Source of the DNA: Litsea cubeba
Lineage: Eukaryota > Streptophyta > Magnoliopsida > Laurales > Lauraceae
NCBI GenBank assembly: GCA_012931725.1
Contig: CM022944.1
Coordinates: forward strand, 31,501,641-31,565,640
DNA: 64,000 nt
Direction: 5' to 3'
How positions within the stretch are numbered: position 1 is the stretch's first letter; every line of letters starts with the position of its first letter. The notes below the pieces were generated by a model. The model was not told the DNA's origin and searched no databases. It saw only the letters and a list, made by a program, of their open reading frames with translations. This document shows positions 10,501 to 22,930 of this stretch, piece after piece. A program made the translations under genes and the position numbers.

Positions 10501-12530
10501 CAATCCAAGCGATGCCCGATGAATTTCAAAGTAAGGACCTAAGTCCAAACCCTTCATACTAAGACAATAGGGTTATCCAAAGAATCATATATAAATGACA
10601 TCCTCTTTAGAACCATATCCGATGTGGGATGGAAGAAAATAAGCTTATAGGCTTCAAAATGATTTTGAAAATTTCCTGACATAGTAAACAATTTAAAATG
10701 GACGAATCCTGAAATTGTTATTTTAAAATGGCTTATTGTTAAACAAGTCCTTGATGAATCCTCCTATTCGGGCTCAGCTCCACACCAACTCAGTCTCACA
10801 TAGTTTTTTGAGAAAACTACCAAAAAAAAGGACCCTTGATGGCCACTGATCGAAAAACATGCCACTAGTCAATATTGCACAGAAGTTTTCATTTTTTTAT
10901 TAAATATTTAAACGTGTGACGACGTCGTAGCATTCAAACCCATACAAATCGCAACATAACCACATTTCCCCCATTTTTCCTGCTTCCTCCCATCGTTTTC
11001 CCCTTTGCCACGCGGTTTACTTTCCTCCTTCCTCAAAAGGTCCTTACCTTGATCATTTAGCCACCCAAAAATAATCATACAACAAAGATAATTAAATGAA
11101 TAAACTATATATCAAAACCCTATTGAACTTTTTTCAAAAAATAAACATGAAACTTAGGCTCTATGGTAGATAACGCATGAAAGGTCAAACTTTGCTATAC
11201 CTACCTCGTTAATGGAGATCAACAACCTCCACAAGGAATATTCATTGTTGGAGGAGAGTTCTGTTCTGATTCATTTTGGTATAGAAAACCAGCAATCGCA
11301 GATGATAAAGGTCGGAGAAGATGCATATTTGACGAATTAGCGACGACGTCGGTAGTAACTCTCAATATTAAGTGACGACGTTGTCGCTTGCTGAAAAAAG
11401 GCAAAAAAAAAAAAAATGAATATTCTGGCGGAATACCAGTTCTATTGTATAAAAACTATGGGTACCTCTTTTAGTTAGTGGACCTCTAAGGTGCTTTCTC
11501 ATATAAAATTCTCTCGGTTTTTTCTTAGAATTTTTAGAAATACCATAATAGGAATATGCTTTGTGCCACTCTTTTTAATGCATGGATTTAACTCAGCCTG
11601 CACAAATTCAATTTCATCCAAATGAGATCCTAGCAGAAGAAAGTAATCAAATAACACATAAAATAGAAAAAAAAATTACTCATTGAAGCTCACGGATGTT
11701 GTCATTATATCAAAGAGGAGAAAAGTCTCTGTGTAACTTTAAGTACTGTTGGCCAAAGAAGAGTAAAAATCCAATGAATATATTTTTTCCCCAGCAATGT
11801 TTGGATGGTAGTGGGAGGAAGAGAAGTAAAACTATACAAAGTAAAACCCACAATGGCCTTCTCAGACACCATATCTGACAACTACATGCATTGTTCATTC
11901 CAAGGACATATCCAGATCCTCCTGGGCAGGGATCTAACCTATTATAATGTTCAGCTAATCTAGTGTTGTGGAACTCCATAGAGGGACTCACCTGTTGAAA
12001 TCAAAGCTGTTAAAAATAAATAGTCTCCATTTATATGGTGTATCTTAAAATTTTATTTTGATAAGAGATCTCTTCGCCCTTAAAGGTATATCCTAAAATT
12101 TTACATTGATAAGAGATCTCTTCGCCCTTAAAAGGATGGCTTGATGAAAAATGTGATTAATTCATCTTTTGCATATTCCTTATCACAATTTTAGTCAGAC
12201 CATCAATCCAACAGTGGAGACAGCTCGGATCAACTTAAACTTTTAGGATACCCCATAAAATTTGAGGTTGTTTTTCTTGAACGGTTTAGATTTTAGTATG
12301 ATGGGCCCCACTACAGAATTCCACTCTTTTAACCAAAAAGTCCAAACACCACTTTCAAAAACCATCACAATTCACAACCATTCAAAGACCTTTTCTATTT
12401 AACCAAAAAGTCAAATAAACTTTTAGACCACCACAGCTATTCCTTCTTACCAATTTATATACCTTCAACTATTACTAATTTATAATGATTTGACATTTCA
12501 CTCTCTTAAGTTAAATTATCAGACTCCTCG
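10501..12530. other. Unassigned spacer
   Basis: No gene recognised. A near-perfect 48-bp direct duplication, with GATAAGAGATCTCTTCGCCC in each copy, lies at about 12040-12135. The sequence after it (12140-12260) resembles the dispersed repeat near 1683-1870, with a CATCAATCCAACAGTGG-like word. Confidence 0.4.
12040..12135. repeat. 48-bp tandem duplication
   Basis: Two adjacent copies, each ending GATAAGAGATCTCTTCGCCCT, with a few differences. GAGATCTC is palindromic. Confidence 0.75.
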
Positions 12531-13390
12531 TGTTTGGGACTTTACTAGTAGACTTAAAGTGAAGTAAAGTCTTTATTATCTAAATAAAAAAAGATCATAT
12601 CAAAAGTAACAAATTTAGAATTCCCTCTTTTTTATTAAAAGAAAAGGTAAAAAAGATGATTTAACCAGAAAAATCCCCTTAGACTTGTCAAAGTCAAAAA
12701 ATGCCATCAATGTCTTATAAATACCATAGTGATCACAGGAACTCTGTTTGGTATTTATTTTTTTTTTAATTTTCACTCTGAGCGGGGATATCCCTGCTCC
12801 TTTTACTCTAAAAAGTCTCAAAATCCTTTTTTTCCTTTTCGTTCTTCTCCTATCTTTTTCTCCCATCTTCTTCTCCCTTCCACAACGTTCAAGCTCGACC
12901 ACCCCTTGGATCAAAACCCTAATCCTTCTTCCGCCATTACCAACACTAATGAAGAAAAAGAGGTGGAAATTTGTCTAGCTTCATCAGGAAAAGGCAGTGA
13001 ACATTCTTCCTAAGCAAACCTCAGCACTAAAACAGAGTGTCCAACTAAAAAGATGGTCCAGATCCATCATCCAAGTGCACCAGACAACAATTTGTACTCC
13101 ATAAGAGGGGTCAATTTGTACACCACCACCATCATTTTCCCTCTTTCTTCTCTGCAATGTATATGTACTATTGAAATAGATGATGGTGATTATATTAGAG
13201 AGAGAGAGAGAAGTGGATAATGGAAGGGAGAAGGGATAAGTTGTAACTACGACAGTCGCATTCTCCTTCTGATATGGTCTTTAGGTGTTCTTTTTCTTTG
13301 AAGGATCCCAACTTCAATGTCGTGGAAGGGAGAAGATGGGAGAAGAACGAAAAAGAAAAAAAGGGTTTTGCGACCCCGATTTTCGTGTGT

Positions 13391-13530
13391 GCGGGGATAT
13401 CCCCGCTTCCCTGAGTGCCGTCTCTCAGAGTGATATCAGTCGTGCCAAGGATAACCCCGCCCAAATTAGTTCTGTGAACGGGGATATCCCTGCTTGTGTT
13501 AGTGCTGTGAGCGGGGATATCCCCACCCAC
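13391..13530. repeat. Cluster of GGGGATATCCCC palindromes
   Basis: A perfect 16-bp palindrome GCGGGGATATCCCCGC at 13391-13406 is followed by variants centred near 13434, 13452, 13485 and 13518; the last two are 33 bp apart. Related copies occur near 12785, 14221 and 14685 in the same element. Translated, the cluster gives a repeated GDIPA peptide in one frame, which I take as incidental. Confidence 0.8.
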
Positions 13531-13714
13531 GAGTATTGTACGTGGTTATCTGTCAAAATTGTATCTCTCATTTGAGGAATTATGACCAAATGTTCATTTC
13601 TTATTGAGCTAATGTCCATGTATGTAACTGATAGAATCCCAAAACTATTTTTAAAGTTTAACCATTTCTAAGTTAGTCCATGCCCATCCCAGCATCCCTA
13701 TATCCAACCATTTC

Positions 13715-14103
13715 TATGTAAACAAAAGCTAATGCCCAATTCTATCATATTCTATTACAGTCAAAGCCAATGCTCATTTGTATTACTGAAATAGGGTATT
13801 TTTATCATAAGAAAGTTAATGTGGACTACCCACCTCTTTAATGGAGTAAATAATAATTATCCATAAGGAGATGGAAGCTTTAATAAGTAGTTCCAAACAT
13901 CAACTTTTTGGGTAAAACTGAAACACATATGGAGATTATGCTTGTAGGTTTAATCAAATATAAAAATAGTAAATATAGACTACCAACCTCTTTAATGGAG
14001 CCCATACCTTCCTACTTAAAAGAGTAATACAAATGGGCATTGGCTTTGGCTGTAATAGAAGATGATAGAATTGGGCATCGGCATTTGCTCACATAGAAAT
14101 GAA
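13715..14103. repeat. Foldback element, arms about 85 bp
   Basis: CATTTCTATGT..CCCAATTCTATCAT..CAAAGCCAATGC at 13715-13795 is the inverse of about 14010-14103. The centre holds a direct duplication of ACCTCTTTAATGGAG (13830 and 13988). Confidence 0.75.
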
Positions 14104-15004
14104 CGTGAAGGTGGAAGTTATGTGTGAATGTGGATTGTCTAATGTGTCCGCTATAGCATTGTTCCCGCCCAGCTGGTTGTATCCATACTTATGAAACTCT
14201 ATTTGGGCTCGGATGGGCAGGGATATCCTTGCTCCCCGCCCATAGCACTAACACAGGCGGGAGAGGATTAGCTATCAAGAAGACGAGTCTCTCCTGCTCT
14301 TCTTTTCTCTCTGAGAGACAAAAAAAAAAAAAAAAAAGAAGAAGAAGATATGGTAACAGTAATGAAGAAAATTACTTAAATGAAAAATACTAAAAAGGGT
14401 ATGTGTTACATATGTTGCATGGGGAAGATCGATATAGGGGTTTTGGATTTGGACTTGGATATGAATATTTGGTTCCGAGAAAGGTAAAGAAAGAGTAAGC
14501 GTCGGTGAAGCACTTTTCTTCTCATCGGTTTGCCTTTTTTAATCAGGGGATCTACAAAGTCCTGCTGCTTTCTCTCTTCTTCAATGAATCCTTGCTCAGA
14601 GAAGATGAGTCTCTACTCAGATAAAATGGGCAAAAGAACGAAAATGGTTTTGGGTCTTGGACCTTTTAAGGTAAAAGGAGCAGGGATATCTCTACTCAAA
14701 GAAATATATATATATATATATCAAATATGGCCTTTGGGACTACTATAGTCTATATAACACTTTGATTGTGTTTTTGGCCTTTAACTAGTCTAAGGGGATT
14801 TTTCCGGTTAAATCCTCAGTAAAAAACCAACCTCATTTCTTCATTAAAAGGCAAGAAAAATTCTCCTTTTACACAAAAAAAAAAGTCAAAAATATTTTCT
14901 ATCAAGCCACTAAAAATAAAAGATCATCATAATCTCCGATATTTTATTCTCTATTGATTTGATACTTTACCTCACTTTACATCTATTCACCGTACATCCA
15001 AACA

Positions 15005-15818
15005 AAATATTAGACATTACAAGGCTTTGAAAATGAAAAGTACAACTATTACAAAGGCTTTGAAAATGAAATGCAAATGATAAAATAAAGTCATCTGACA
15101 AGTGTCCGTATAAATAAGTTGTAAAAGTCACCTTGAATAGCATAGTCTTATAAAGATATGTAACCAAATAGTATTGTTTTATTAACCGGCTGTAAATATT
15201 GTAGGTGATCAAACATAAACCGACTGCAAAGGATGTTACCAATGATGTAATATCCAAATAGTTGTAATTTCTATGTATCTCTGCAATGGCATATGCATGG
15301 ACTATTGGTCTCTCCTAAATGGTATTTAGGGAGATTATCCTATGCCCCGGTGCATATAATGTTCACCCTTAGTGGGGCCTACCTTCTGGTCCATTTGAGT
15401 GGACTTACAAAACCCCCACACCTTATATTACATGTCTCTCCGCTTTGGATAGATTCGAATGGAATGCACCAGACCGTTGGATTGATTGCACAATCATTTA
15501 GATGGATTAAACTTATGAGACCCGAATGATAGGTTTATGATGATAAGATGGGGCTGTCCTTTTGTACATAGGAGGGCCAAGGCCGATCTTCAAATCCCCC
15601 AAGGCCCCTTCCCAAGTTGGGCTAGCATGTGAGCCCTACAAGCCACAGTGCGGTGTGCACATGATGACAACCCATATGGGCTTTGTGAAATGAGAGGATT
15701 TTTATTCTCAACAAACTTTTATTCACTCAAAATAAACAAATCTTACATTCCTACACTTCCTATAATAAAAAAAAAACCTTAATTTCTCACCTTTGAAAAA
15801 ACCAATTAAATTTTTTTT
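15005..15818. other. Unassigned spacer
   Basis: No gene or clear repeat boundary. Low-complexity A-rich tracts occur toward the end. Confidence 0.4.
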
Positions 15819-15923
15819 GGGTAAATTAGCGAGAGGTCCCTGATTATTGGACTATAAAGTCTCTAGGACAGAGCATTACTGTTTAATGCCTAGAGTCTCT
15901 TGCGCATGAAATTAATTCAGGCG

Positions 15924-16135
15924 GTGGTCCCTAAGCATGTGACATCAGGTTTTTTATGACTCATTTGCCCTTCTAACCATTTAAATGGGTATATAGTCCC
16001 TAAGCATGTGACATCAGATTTTTTATGACTCATTTGCCCTTCTAACCATTTAAATAAGTGTGTAGTCCCTAAGCATGTGACATCAGATTTTTTATGACTC
16101 ATTTGCCCTTCTAACCATTTAAATGGGTGTCATGC
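15924..16135. repeat. 69-bp tandem repeat, about 3 copies
   Basis: TAAGCATGTGACATCAG starts at 15932, 16001 and 16070, an exact 69-bp period. Each unit includes TTTGCCCTTCTAACCATTTAA. Because 69 is a multiple of three, the minus strand reads as an in-frame 23-residue repeat, which is not evidence of a protein. Confidence 0.9.
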
Positions 16136-16229
16136 AATTTAAATATAGGATCTCCAACTCACTGTCTTTCCCGGATTATTTTCCAATTTAAATGTAGTAA
16201 GATAAGTTTTCGATCAAATTTTAAGTTTT

Positions 16230-17600
16230 AAATTAGAGGGAATGACAATTTATAATAAATTTATTTAAATTCACTTCAAACACAGATAATTTCATATTAG
16301 ATTCAGATAATTTTTTATCAAAGCTAGATAAATTCAAACTAAATCTAGTCAAACCAAACCAAATCTAGTTAAATAATCTCATATCGAAGTGACATAACTT
16401 GTTTTCAAACTGGTTATGATTTCAAACACAGATAAATTCATATAAACTCATGCCAAAGTCAAATAAGTTCACATCAAAGTGAGATAAATTCATAGCAAAT
16501 TCAGATAAATTCACTTAATTCGTATCAAACTCAGATAAATTCAAAGGAAACACAAATAAATTCATATCAAACTTAGATAAATTCATACCAAACACAGATA
16601 ACATCATGCAAAAGTCAGATAACATCGTGTCAAAGTCAAATAAACTCATATTGATGGGACATAACCTTTTTTGTGAAAACTGATTATGATTTCGAACACA
16701 GATAAATTCATATAAACTCACATCAAAGTTAAAAAAGTTCACATCAAATTTAAAAAATTCACAACAAACTCAGATAAATTCACTTAATTCGTATCCAACT
16801 CAGATAAATTCAAAGGAAACACAAATAAATTCATATCAAACTTAGATAAATTCGTACCAAACACAGATACCATCATGCCAAAGTCAGATAGCATCATGCC
16901 AAAGTCAAATAAACTCATATTGATGGGACATAACCTTTTTGTGAAAACTGGTTATGATTTTAAACACAAATAAATTCATATAAACTCACATCAAAGTTTA
17001 AAAAAAGTTCACATCAAATTAATATAAATGCACATCAAACTTAGATAAATTAATTTCAAATTTAGATAATTAATCTAGTTTAATTCATATTACACTTAGA
17101 TTAATTCACAACAAACATAGATAAATTCATATCAAACTTAATTATATAAATTCATACAAAAATAGAGATAAGTTTAATTTAAAGTCAGATAACTTCATGC
17201 TAAAGTCTGATAACTGATACAAAACTCAGATAAATTCACAGCAAACTCAGAAAAACTCATTTAAAACAAAGTTGAATACATTTCAAAGTCAAGTAAAATC
17301 ATGCGAAATCCATTTAAGTTCATACCAAACTCATATTATTTTATAACAATCTCAGATACATTCAGAAGAAAATCATATAAAATCGTGTCACATTCAGATA
17401 ATTTTACTTGGAACCCTGTTTAATTGATAACAAACACAGTTAATTACAAAGAAAACTCAGATAAAATCATGTAATATACAGATAAACTCATTTAAAGTCT
17501 TTTTTAATTGATATCAAAATAAGACAACTTGAGAACAAGCTTAGATAAATTCACAACAAACTCAAATAAATACATTTCAAAGTCAGATAAATTGATTTTA
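16230..17600. repeat. AT-rich satellite with higher-order structure
   Basis: Degenerate monomers of about 20-21 bp (consensus near CAGATAAATTCATATCAAACT) repeat through the whole interval. A higher-order unit of about 268 bp is marked by GTTATGATTTC-AACACA words near 16412, 16681 and 16949. The last 600 bp are more diverged. Confidence 0.85.
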
Positions 17601-17942
17601 AAACTCACAAAACCCTTTTTGTTTTTTTATTTACTTTTCTCTTGCTTTGCTTGCATTTTCCCTTGTATTTTTCCTTGTTTTGATGAAATCGCAGATTTTG
17701 TTCTAGCCATTTTCCTTCGTCTTCGCTTTCAGATTATTTGAGTTTTTGTTTAGGTTGCGGATCGTATGACGATATGAAATGTTTTTAAGCGGAGTGTATT
17801 TGCTGACGTATAGAGAGGGTATTTTTATCTTTTTTACTTGTCAGTTTTAAAAAAGGACTGCCACCTCTATGAGAAACTATCATGGACCCTAGGCTATAAA
17901 ACACAATGATGAGGGACGTACTGCCAATTGCCCATTTTTTTT

Positions 17943-18523
17943 CTTTTTCTTCATAGAAAAGGTATCGACCCTAATTAGAGTAAAGTGGGAGATGGACAAG
18001 AAATCAGAACAATATTCCCCCTCTTTCCACCATATCATATGTTTTCATATGCTCTATATCATAGTGGGACAATTCCTATCGAAGTAAAATTTATCTACAT
18101 CCCATGGTTTAGATTTCCAAATAGGTGGGCACTGTGTAGCTCCATTTTGTCGTGTGAGAACCACTAGCTTATAGTGCATAAAGAAGGGCCCCACAACTTC
18201 TTTTTTTTTTTTCAAATCTTCCTTGGAAGCCCTACCCAAAATCCTACTTTTTAAATCTTCCTTGGAAGCCCTACCCAAAATCCTACTTGCAGTCGGGGGT
18301 GTCAATAGGGTCTTCCTATGAGGTGCTCGTCCTACCCTCAAAAGGCTTGCAAAATGAGAGTTTTGATTTTTCTTTTGTTAAATAGCTTGAGGGTTGGGCT
18401 TGGATAAAATTTCTGAAACCCCACCCCATCCCACCCCGGGTCAAAGTCTATTAATAAACTAACATACATGGTAAGTTGAGGGATCTCTTATAAATGTCTC
18501 TTTCCTCCACAACATATTTGACG
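17943..18523. other. Spacer with 42-bp duplication
   Basis: AAATCTTCCTTGGAAGCCCT..CCCAAAATCCTACTT is present twice, near 18213 and 18252. Otherwise nothing is recognised. Confidence 0.5.
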
Positions 18524-18709
18524 TGGGATGTGGGCTACATATTAAAGTAGGCAAGCTTCCAAATAAGAAATGAGTTCTAAAAAGAGTTATTTTTCATAGG
18601 ACTTTCAATACTTTTGCTACATGAAAAATATATGCATATGAAAAGTTCTTTCCAAGAAAATAAAATCCAAAGCTTGGATTTCTTATTTTTGAAAATTCCG
18701 AACAATCCC

Positions 18710-18900
18710 CCACAATCTTGAAAATTATAAAGAAGCCCCCACAATGTTAAAAAGGAATTAAGACCCCACATTTTCAAATAATGCATATAAACCCCCACAA
18801 TTTTGAAAAAATATAAATGACCCCCACAAAGCTGAAAAATCGTAAATGACCCCCACAATGTGAGAAATTTGTTCAAAGTCCCCCACAATATGAAGATTTG
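18710..18900. repeat. CCCCCACAAT interspersed tandem motif
   Basis: CCCCCACAA or CCCCACAA recurs about every 27-36 bp (near 18708, 18736, 18790, 18820, 18849 and 18880), separated by short A/T-rich stretches, inside the left part of the copia relic. Confidence 0.7.
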
Positions 18901-21639
18901 TTCTGCTATTGACATCCCAAGATTATATGCATAAATGATATGTATCTTGTGGATTTGAACCTTCATTTAATGATAGATTTCAAAGTCATATCGAAGTGCC
19001 TAATAGTCGTAGCTTTGAATTTGTGACTCCATATGACAAGACTGGAAATTCTATCATATATAAGATCTCTTTGCTTTTGATTCAGATAAAGCCGACACTA
19101 TCTCAGGCCATGTACAAATATTATGGTTTCATGAATGCTCTAAAGGAAAACCCGATCCTCATAGGAAGAGGCCGCACTTCTACATTCATATAGGTGGATC
19201 TATCAGAGGCGCCACTGTAACATAAACGCCACAACAAAAACCCGTTATAGGTCCATTAAAAACCAAGGTCAGCCTCTCATTTTCCATTACAGGTCCAATC
19301 ACTTCTTTTAATCTAGAGGATGAAATAAGTAAATTTAGTGCTTTTAAATCACATACTTTTGATATACTTATCTCATTGAACTCATGATTTAGGATACAAA
19401 TACTTAGCCGAGTTTCTATCATTGGTAATCAACAAGTAGGTTTAAAAGTTAAAACCCATCTCTATAGAAGTTAACATCCCTTGTAAGGCCTTTAACCAAG
19501 GGACCTGTCAAGTCTGTACCTGACCTCACATGAGCAAAATTGATCACACCGGATTAAGTAGTCCAACCACATAGCTATGTACTTGTCCAATATGCTTGGA
19601 CTAACCATGCGCACTCTTTGCCTCATGCTACAAGTTATTACAAGTCACACTCTATGGTAGAGTAAGTTGTTCAGGTTTGTTCCTTACAACCCCAAAAAAA
19701 TTGTGTAGCCCCATCAAAAGAGTATATCCAACTGCTCTTGGACCTGGAATCTTTTGAACCGACATTCTAACTAACATTACCCTTCTAGACAGGAAGATAC
19801 CCAACAAAGTTCAATTCATAATGCATAAATATGTTAAGAAATTTAAGAGTTTCAAAAAATAATATTTCAATGCATTGAATCAAGATCACTGAAAAACCCA
19901 CTCCGTTTGCCCATAATATATGCAATATCAAATTAAGTACATGCATGCCATACATTAAGCTACCATAACTCTTGCATATTTCCCTTGTGAAACAATTTCA
20001 CATTTAGACCATGTGAATAGAAATAGGTAAAATGACAAATTGATTGAACATAAATGCATTTTTTTTTCTCAATGTAGTGAGATGAGCTAGGGTATACGCG
20101 TTCTCATATTTCATAATTTGTATCCCTAATAGAACATTAGCAAGATTGAAGTCTTTCATATAAAAAGGAGCCAATAAGTGGTATTATAAAATTAGGAAAA
20201 TCATCAATATATATTGGCACACACTTATTTTGAGAAAATTTGGAATACACATATTTATCATTTATTTTGAAACCAAATGATAAAAAACATGTACTTCATC
20301 AAATTTCTCATACCATTTCTCAAATACTAGATTTAAATAATAAAGGGATAAAATTAATTATTAAATTTTACATTCTTGTCTTGGAATAACAAATCCCTCA
20401 TGAAGGTCCACGCAGACCTTTTCTTTTAAGTCATCATTAAGGAAAACTGTATTTCACATCCATTGATGATTTCAAAATTATGAATAGATTCCAAAGCAAC
20501 CAAAGTTTCTTATTTATTGTAAATATTTATTAGAGATCCATTTCCAGTCCATTTCCATAGATCTCAAGTTAATCTACTAATTCTTAAGTTACCAATTATG
20601 GAATCTATTATCATTACCTTCGACCTCCTCACATAAAGCCACATCCTATGATTTTAAGGCTCAACATAGCTTTATAGATCTCCTTTTGTATTATACACAA
20701 TTTAAGATTACATGGTTTTACTTTCTTCTAGTTCATACCTTTAGAAATATATGGGAATAAGAACTAAAGTTATAATTTAGATTTTCCAAGGTCCTTTATT
20801 ACTCTAAGTTCACTTGGTCCAACTAATACACTAGTATAACCTAAAACAGTATACAAATAATTTTTCAACATATCATAAAGAAATATTAATTTATTTAAAA
20901 ATCTGAAAATAAATATTAAAAAAATAGATTTTGGATATAAATCTTTTAGATCTACACAATTTTCAAATAGATCTACTAAGATTGCACATCATTGTCATGC
21001 ACTAACAAAGAAATTGAAAAAAAAAAAAATATTAAAAAAATTGAAAATATAAAAAAACTAGATCTACACTAAATGTCATTAGATCTATGACAAATATATG
21101 ACCCAAAAGCAAATCTAATACATTTTAAACACATTTGACAAACTAATTTCATGAAATCCAAATGATTTCAAGAAAGCCCCAAATAAAATAAAATAAAATA
21201 AAAAAACTAGATCTAAGAAAAACCAAGTGAGCAACTTCAAATAAAAGTATTTAACTCGATACAAAACTTACATTGATGTATTTTATACAAACTTTCAAAC
21301 AAAAGAAATTCGGATTTAAATAAAAAAATACCAAAAGTGCTAAATCTACAATATGGTGCTCCAAAACTCTAGATCTAACAAGCCTCAAGCATTTCTAAGC
21401 TATTTTGAGATCCAATCTTGGAAAAAAATTCAAAAGAATCACAAAAAAACTCACTAAATAGTATCTCTTGACTTCCTTGTTCTTTTTTGCGGAGAAGTCC
21501 ACCAAAATCTTAAGAAAGTTTTGAGTTTTGGAGCTTGGAGAGGTCACACACACAATGAGAGGAAGGCTCAGGCTTGGTTTGGATGAGAAAGAAATGAAGA
21601 AGGAGTGAAAATGCAGCTTTTAAAAAAAAAGAATACGTC

Positions 21640-21860
21640 GGACGATATTTTTCAAAATATCGGGCATTATAACTGAACAACCAATATTTTCAAAATATCG
21701 GCCATAACGGGCGTTATTTTGGCAATATTTTTTCCATAATGCTAACATTAGCGTTGTAAGTAAAATATTGTCACAGTCACGGCCGTTACCGTCATATTCA
21801 CGACCATTACCATTACATAACAGCCGTTATATAACGGTAACGGCCGTTATTTTGAACCAT
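21640..21860. mobile_element. MITE remnant with TAACGGCCGTTA palindromes
   Basis: GC-rich palindromic words (ATAACGGTAACGGCCGTTAT) end in TTTTGAACCATG at about 21849-21860. Read inward this is CATGGTTCAAAATAACGG, the same terminus as the MITE at 47194. The left end is not clear. Confidence 0.5.
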
Positions 21861-22127
21861 GGGGATGTGGGCTACATGCGAAATAAGGCAAGTTTCCAAA
21901 TAAGAAATGGGTTCTCAAAAGAGTTATTTTTTTTTTGGATTCTTAATACTTTTTCTACATGAAAAATGCATGAATATGAAAAGTACTTTCGAAAAAAAAA
22001 ATCTGAAGCTTGGATTTCTTATTTTTGAAAATTTCCAACATATATGTAGGTTAAGTTGAGCATGCATGATTATTATATGGGCTATATGTGATTCTTAGAT
22101 TAAGCGTATGTGTAGGATCTGACTCAA

Positions 22128-22207
22128 GATAGTTCAAAATGGTGAATCAGAATTCATGCGGTCTGCCCCAACATAGTTGGAATGAGGCTTTAATGATGAT
22201 GATGATG
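22128..22207 (+). mobile_element. 5'-truncated RTE LINE tail
   Basis: CTGCCCCAACATAGTTGGAAT..GAGGCTTTAATGATGATGATG is the characteristic 3' end of plant RTE-type LINEs, ending in a (GAT)n tail. No coding sequence remains. Confidence 0.6.
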
Positions 22208-22578
22208 TGATTCTTGGATTAATTTTGTTTTATATGATTGCCATGTGATTATTCTATGATCTTTGTGTAGATAAGTCATTCATGTTTCATTTCTTTATTT
22301 TTCTTTTTCTTTTTTTTCTGACAATAGCTTATCTGCAGGCAATTGATGTATATGTGGATTTTGTTGAGAATATATGGAGGTATGTTCAAGCATGATTCTT
22401 ATGTGATTATTATGTTAGTTCTTAATAAAATAAAATAACTTTTTTTTAGTTATTTGGTCAAATGTTTAACCCCATATTCAAAATTAAATAAAATGACCCA
22501 CCTCTTGGACGAGAGCCTTGGATTGAGAAACAAAGTTCTACAAAACCCCAATGTGCGCGCATACATATGGGGAGTATT

Positions 22579-22740
22579 CCTATGCATCTATCCCTCGCCA
22601 TAGGATAAGGGACACTCCCCTTTTTGGGAAGTTTCAAGTAAATAGGGAGTGTTCCTATGTACTTGAAAAGTCATTTTGTACTTGAAACTTCCAAAAAGGG
22701 AGTGTCCCTCACCCTATGGTGAGGGATGGATGCACTTGAA
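22579..22740. repeat. Foldback element 1, arms about 60 bp
   Basis: ATCCCTCGCCATAGGATAAG..CACTCCCCTTTTTGGGAAG on the left is the inverse of the segment at 22679-22734, with a few mismatches and a loop of about 40 bases. Confidence 0.85.
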
Positions 22741-22773
22741 TATTTTCCATCTATATATAAATATATATATAAA

Positions 22774-22896
22774 GAGATGCTCCTATGAAAGATGCTCTCA
22801 CCTTACTATGAGAGATAAGGTGGGGGCCCTCACATTCAATCCAATGCCTCCTATCTCTCATATAAGGTGAGAGATATCTCTCATAGAAGCATCTCC
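22774..22896. repeat. Foldback element 2, arms about 44 bp
   Basis: GAGATGCTCCTATGAAAGAT..GAGAGATA at 22774-22817 is the inverse of 22853-22896. (TA)n tracts lie on both sides, which may reflect insertion into a TA microsatellite. Confidence 0.85.
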
Positions 22897-22930
22897 CATA
22901 TATATATATATATATATAATTCTAAAAAAT

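Larger units (their letters stand above)
12531..15004. mobile_element. Nested inverted-repeat DNA element with GATATC palindromes
   Basis: The outer ends are inverted: TGTTTGGGAC..TAAAGTGAAGTAAAGT at 12531-12573, against the inverse of 14962-15004 with TGTTTGGATG..TAAAGTGAGGTAAAGT. Further in, ACCAGAAAAATCCCCTTAGA (about 12664) faces its inverse near 14795, and CGGGGATATCCCTGCTCC (12783) faces its counterpart near 14690. A third, inverted copy of the 12783-12900 segment sits at 13290-13406. A smaller foldback lies inside at 13715-14103. No transposase was found. No convincing target duplication is visible, so the exact ends are approximate. Confidence 0.65.
15819..17933. mobile_element. Non-autonomous MULE-like element filled with satellite
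   Basis: The ends are inverted and imperfect. The left starts GGGTAAATTAGCGAG with GGTCCCTGATTATTG. The right, read inward, starts GGGCAATTGGCAGTAC with GTCCCTCATCATTG. A 9-bp direct repeat ATTTTTTTT flanks them (15810-15818 and 17934-17942), which fits Mutator-type insertion but is low complexity. The interior is noncoding: a 69-bp tandem repeat, then about 1.3 kb of degenerate 20-21-bp satellite. Confidence 0.6.
18524..22045 (-). mobile_element. Ty1/copia retrotransposon relic between LTR-like repeats
   Basis: Direct repeats of about 180 bp lie at 18524-18712 and 21863-22045; both contain GGGATGTGGGCTACAT and AGCTTGGATTTCTTATTTTT. Between them the minus strand carries broken copia polymerase sequence. 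A start of reverse transcriptase similar to MDVKTAFLN is near 20450, an RNase H region with DIAYIMGKRSGFFSDLDSMH is near 19910, and a C-terminal PLVKGLTRDV is near 19490. The gag and integrase regions are not recognisable. Many stops and frameshifts show an old copy. Confidence 0.65.

Noticed and set aside
15917..16102. Repeated 23-residue peptide on the minus strand
   Set aside because: By-product of a 69-bp noncoding tandem repeat whose period is a multiple of three.
18996..19193. 65-aa plus-strand frame
   Set aside because: It lies in the copia relic, which is read on the minus strand; no domain.
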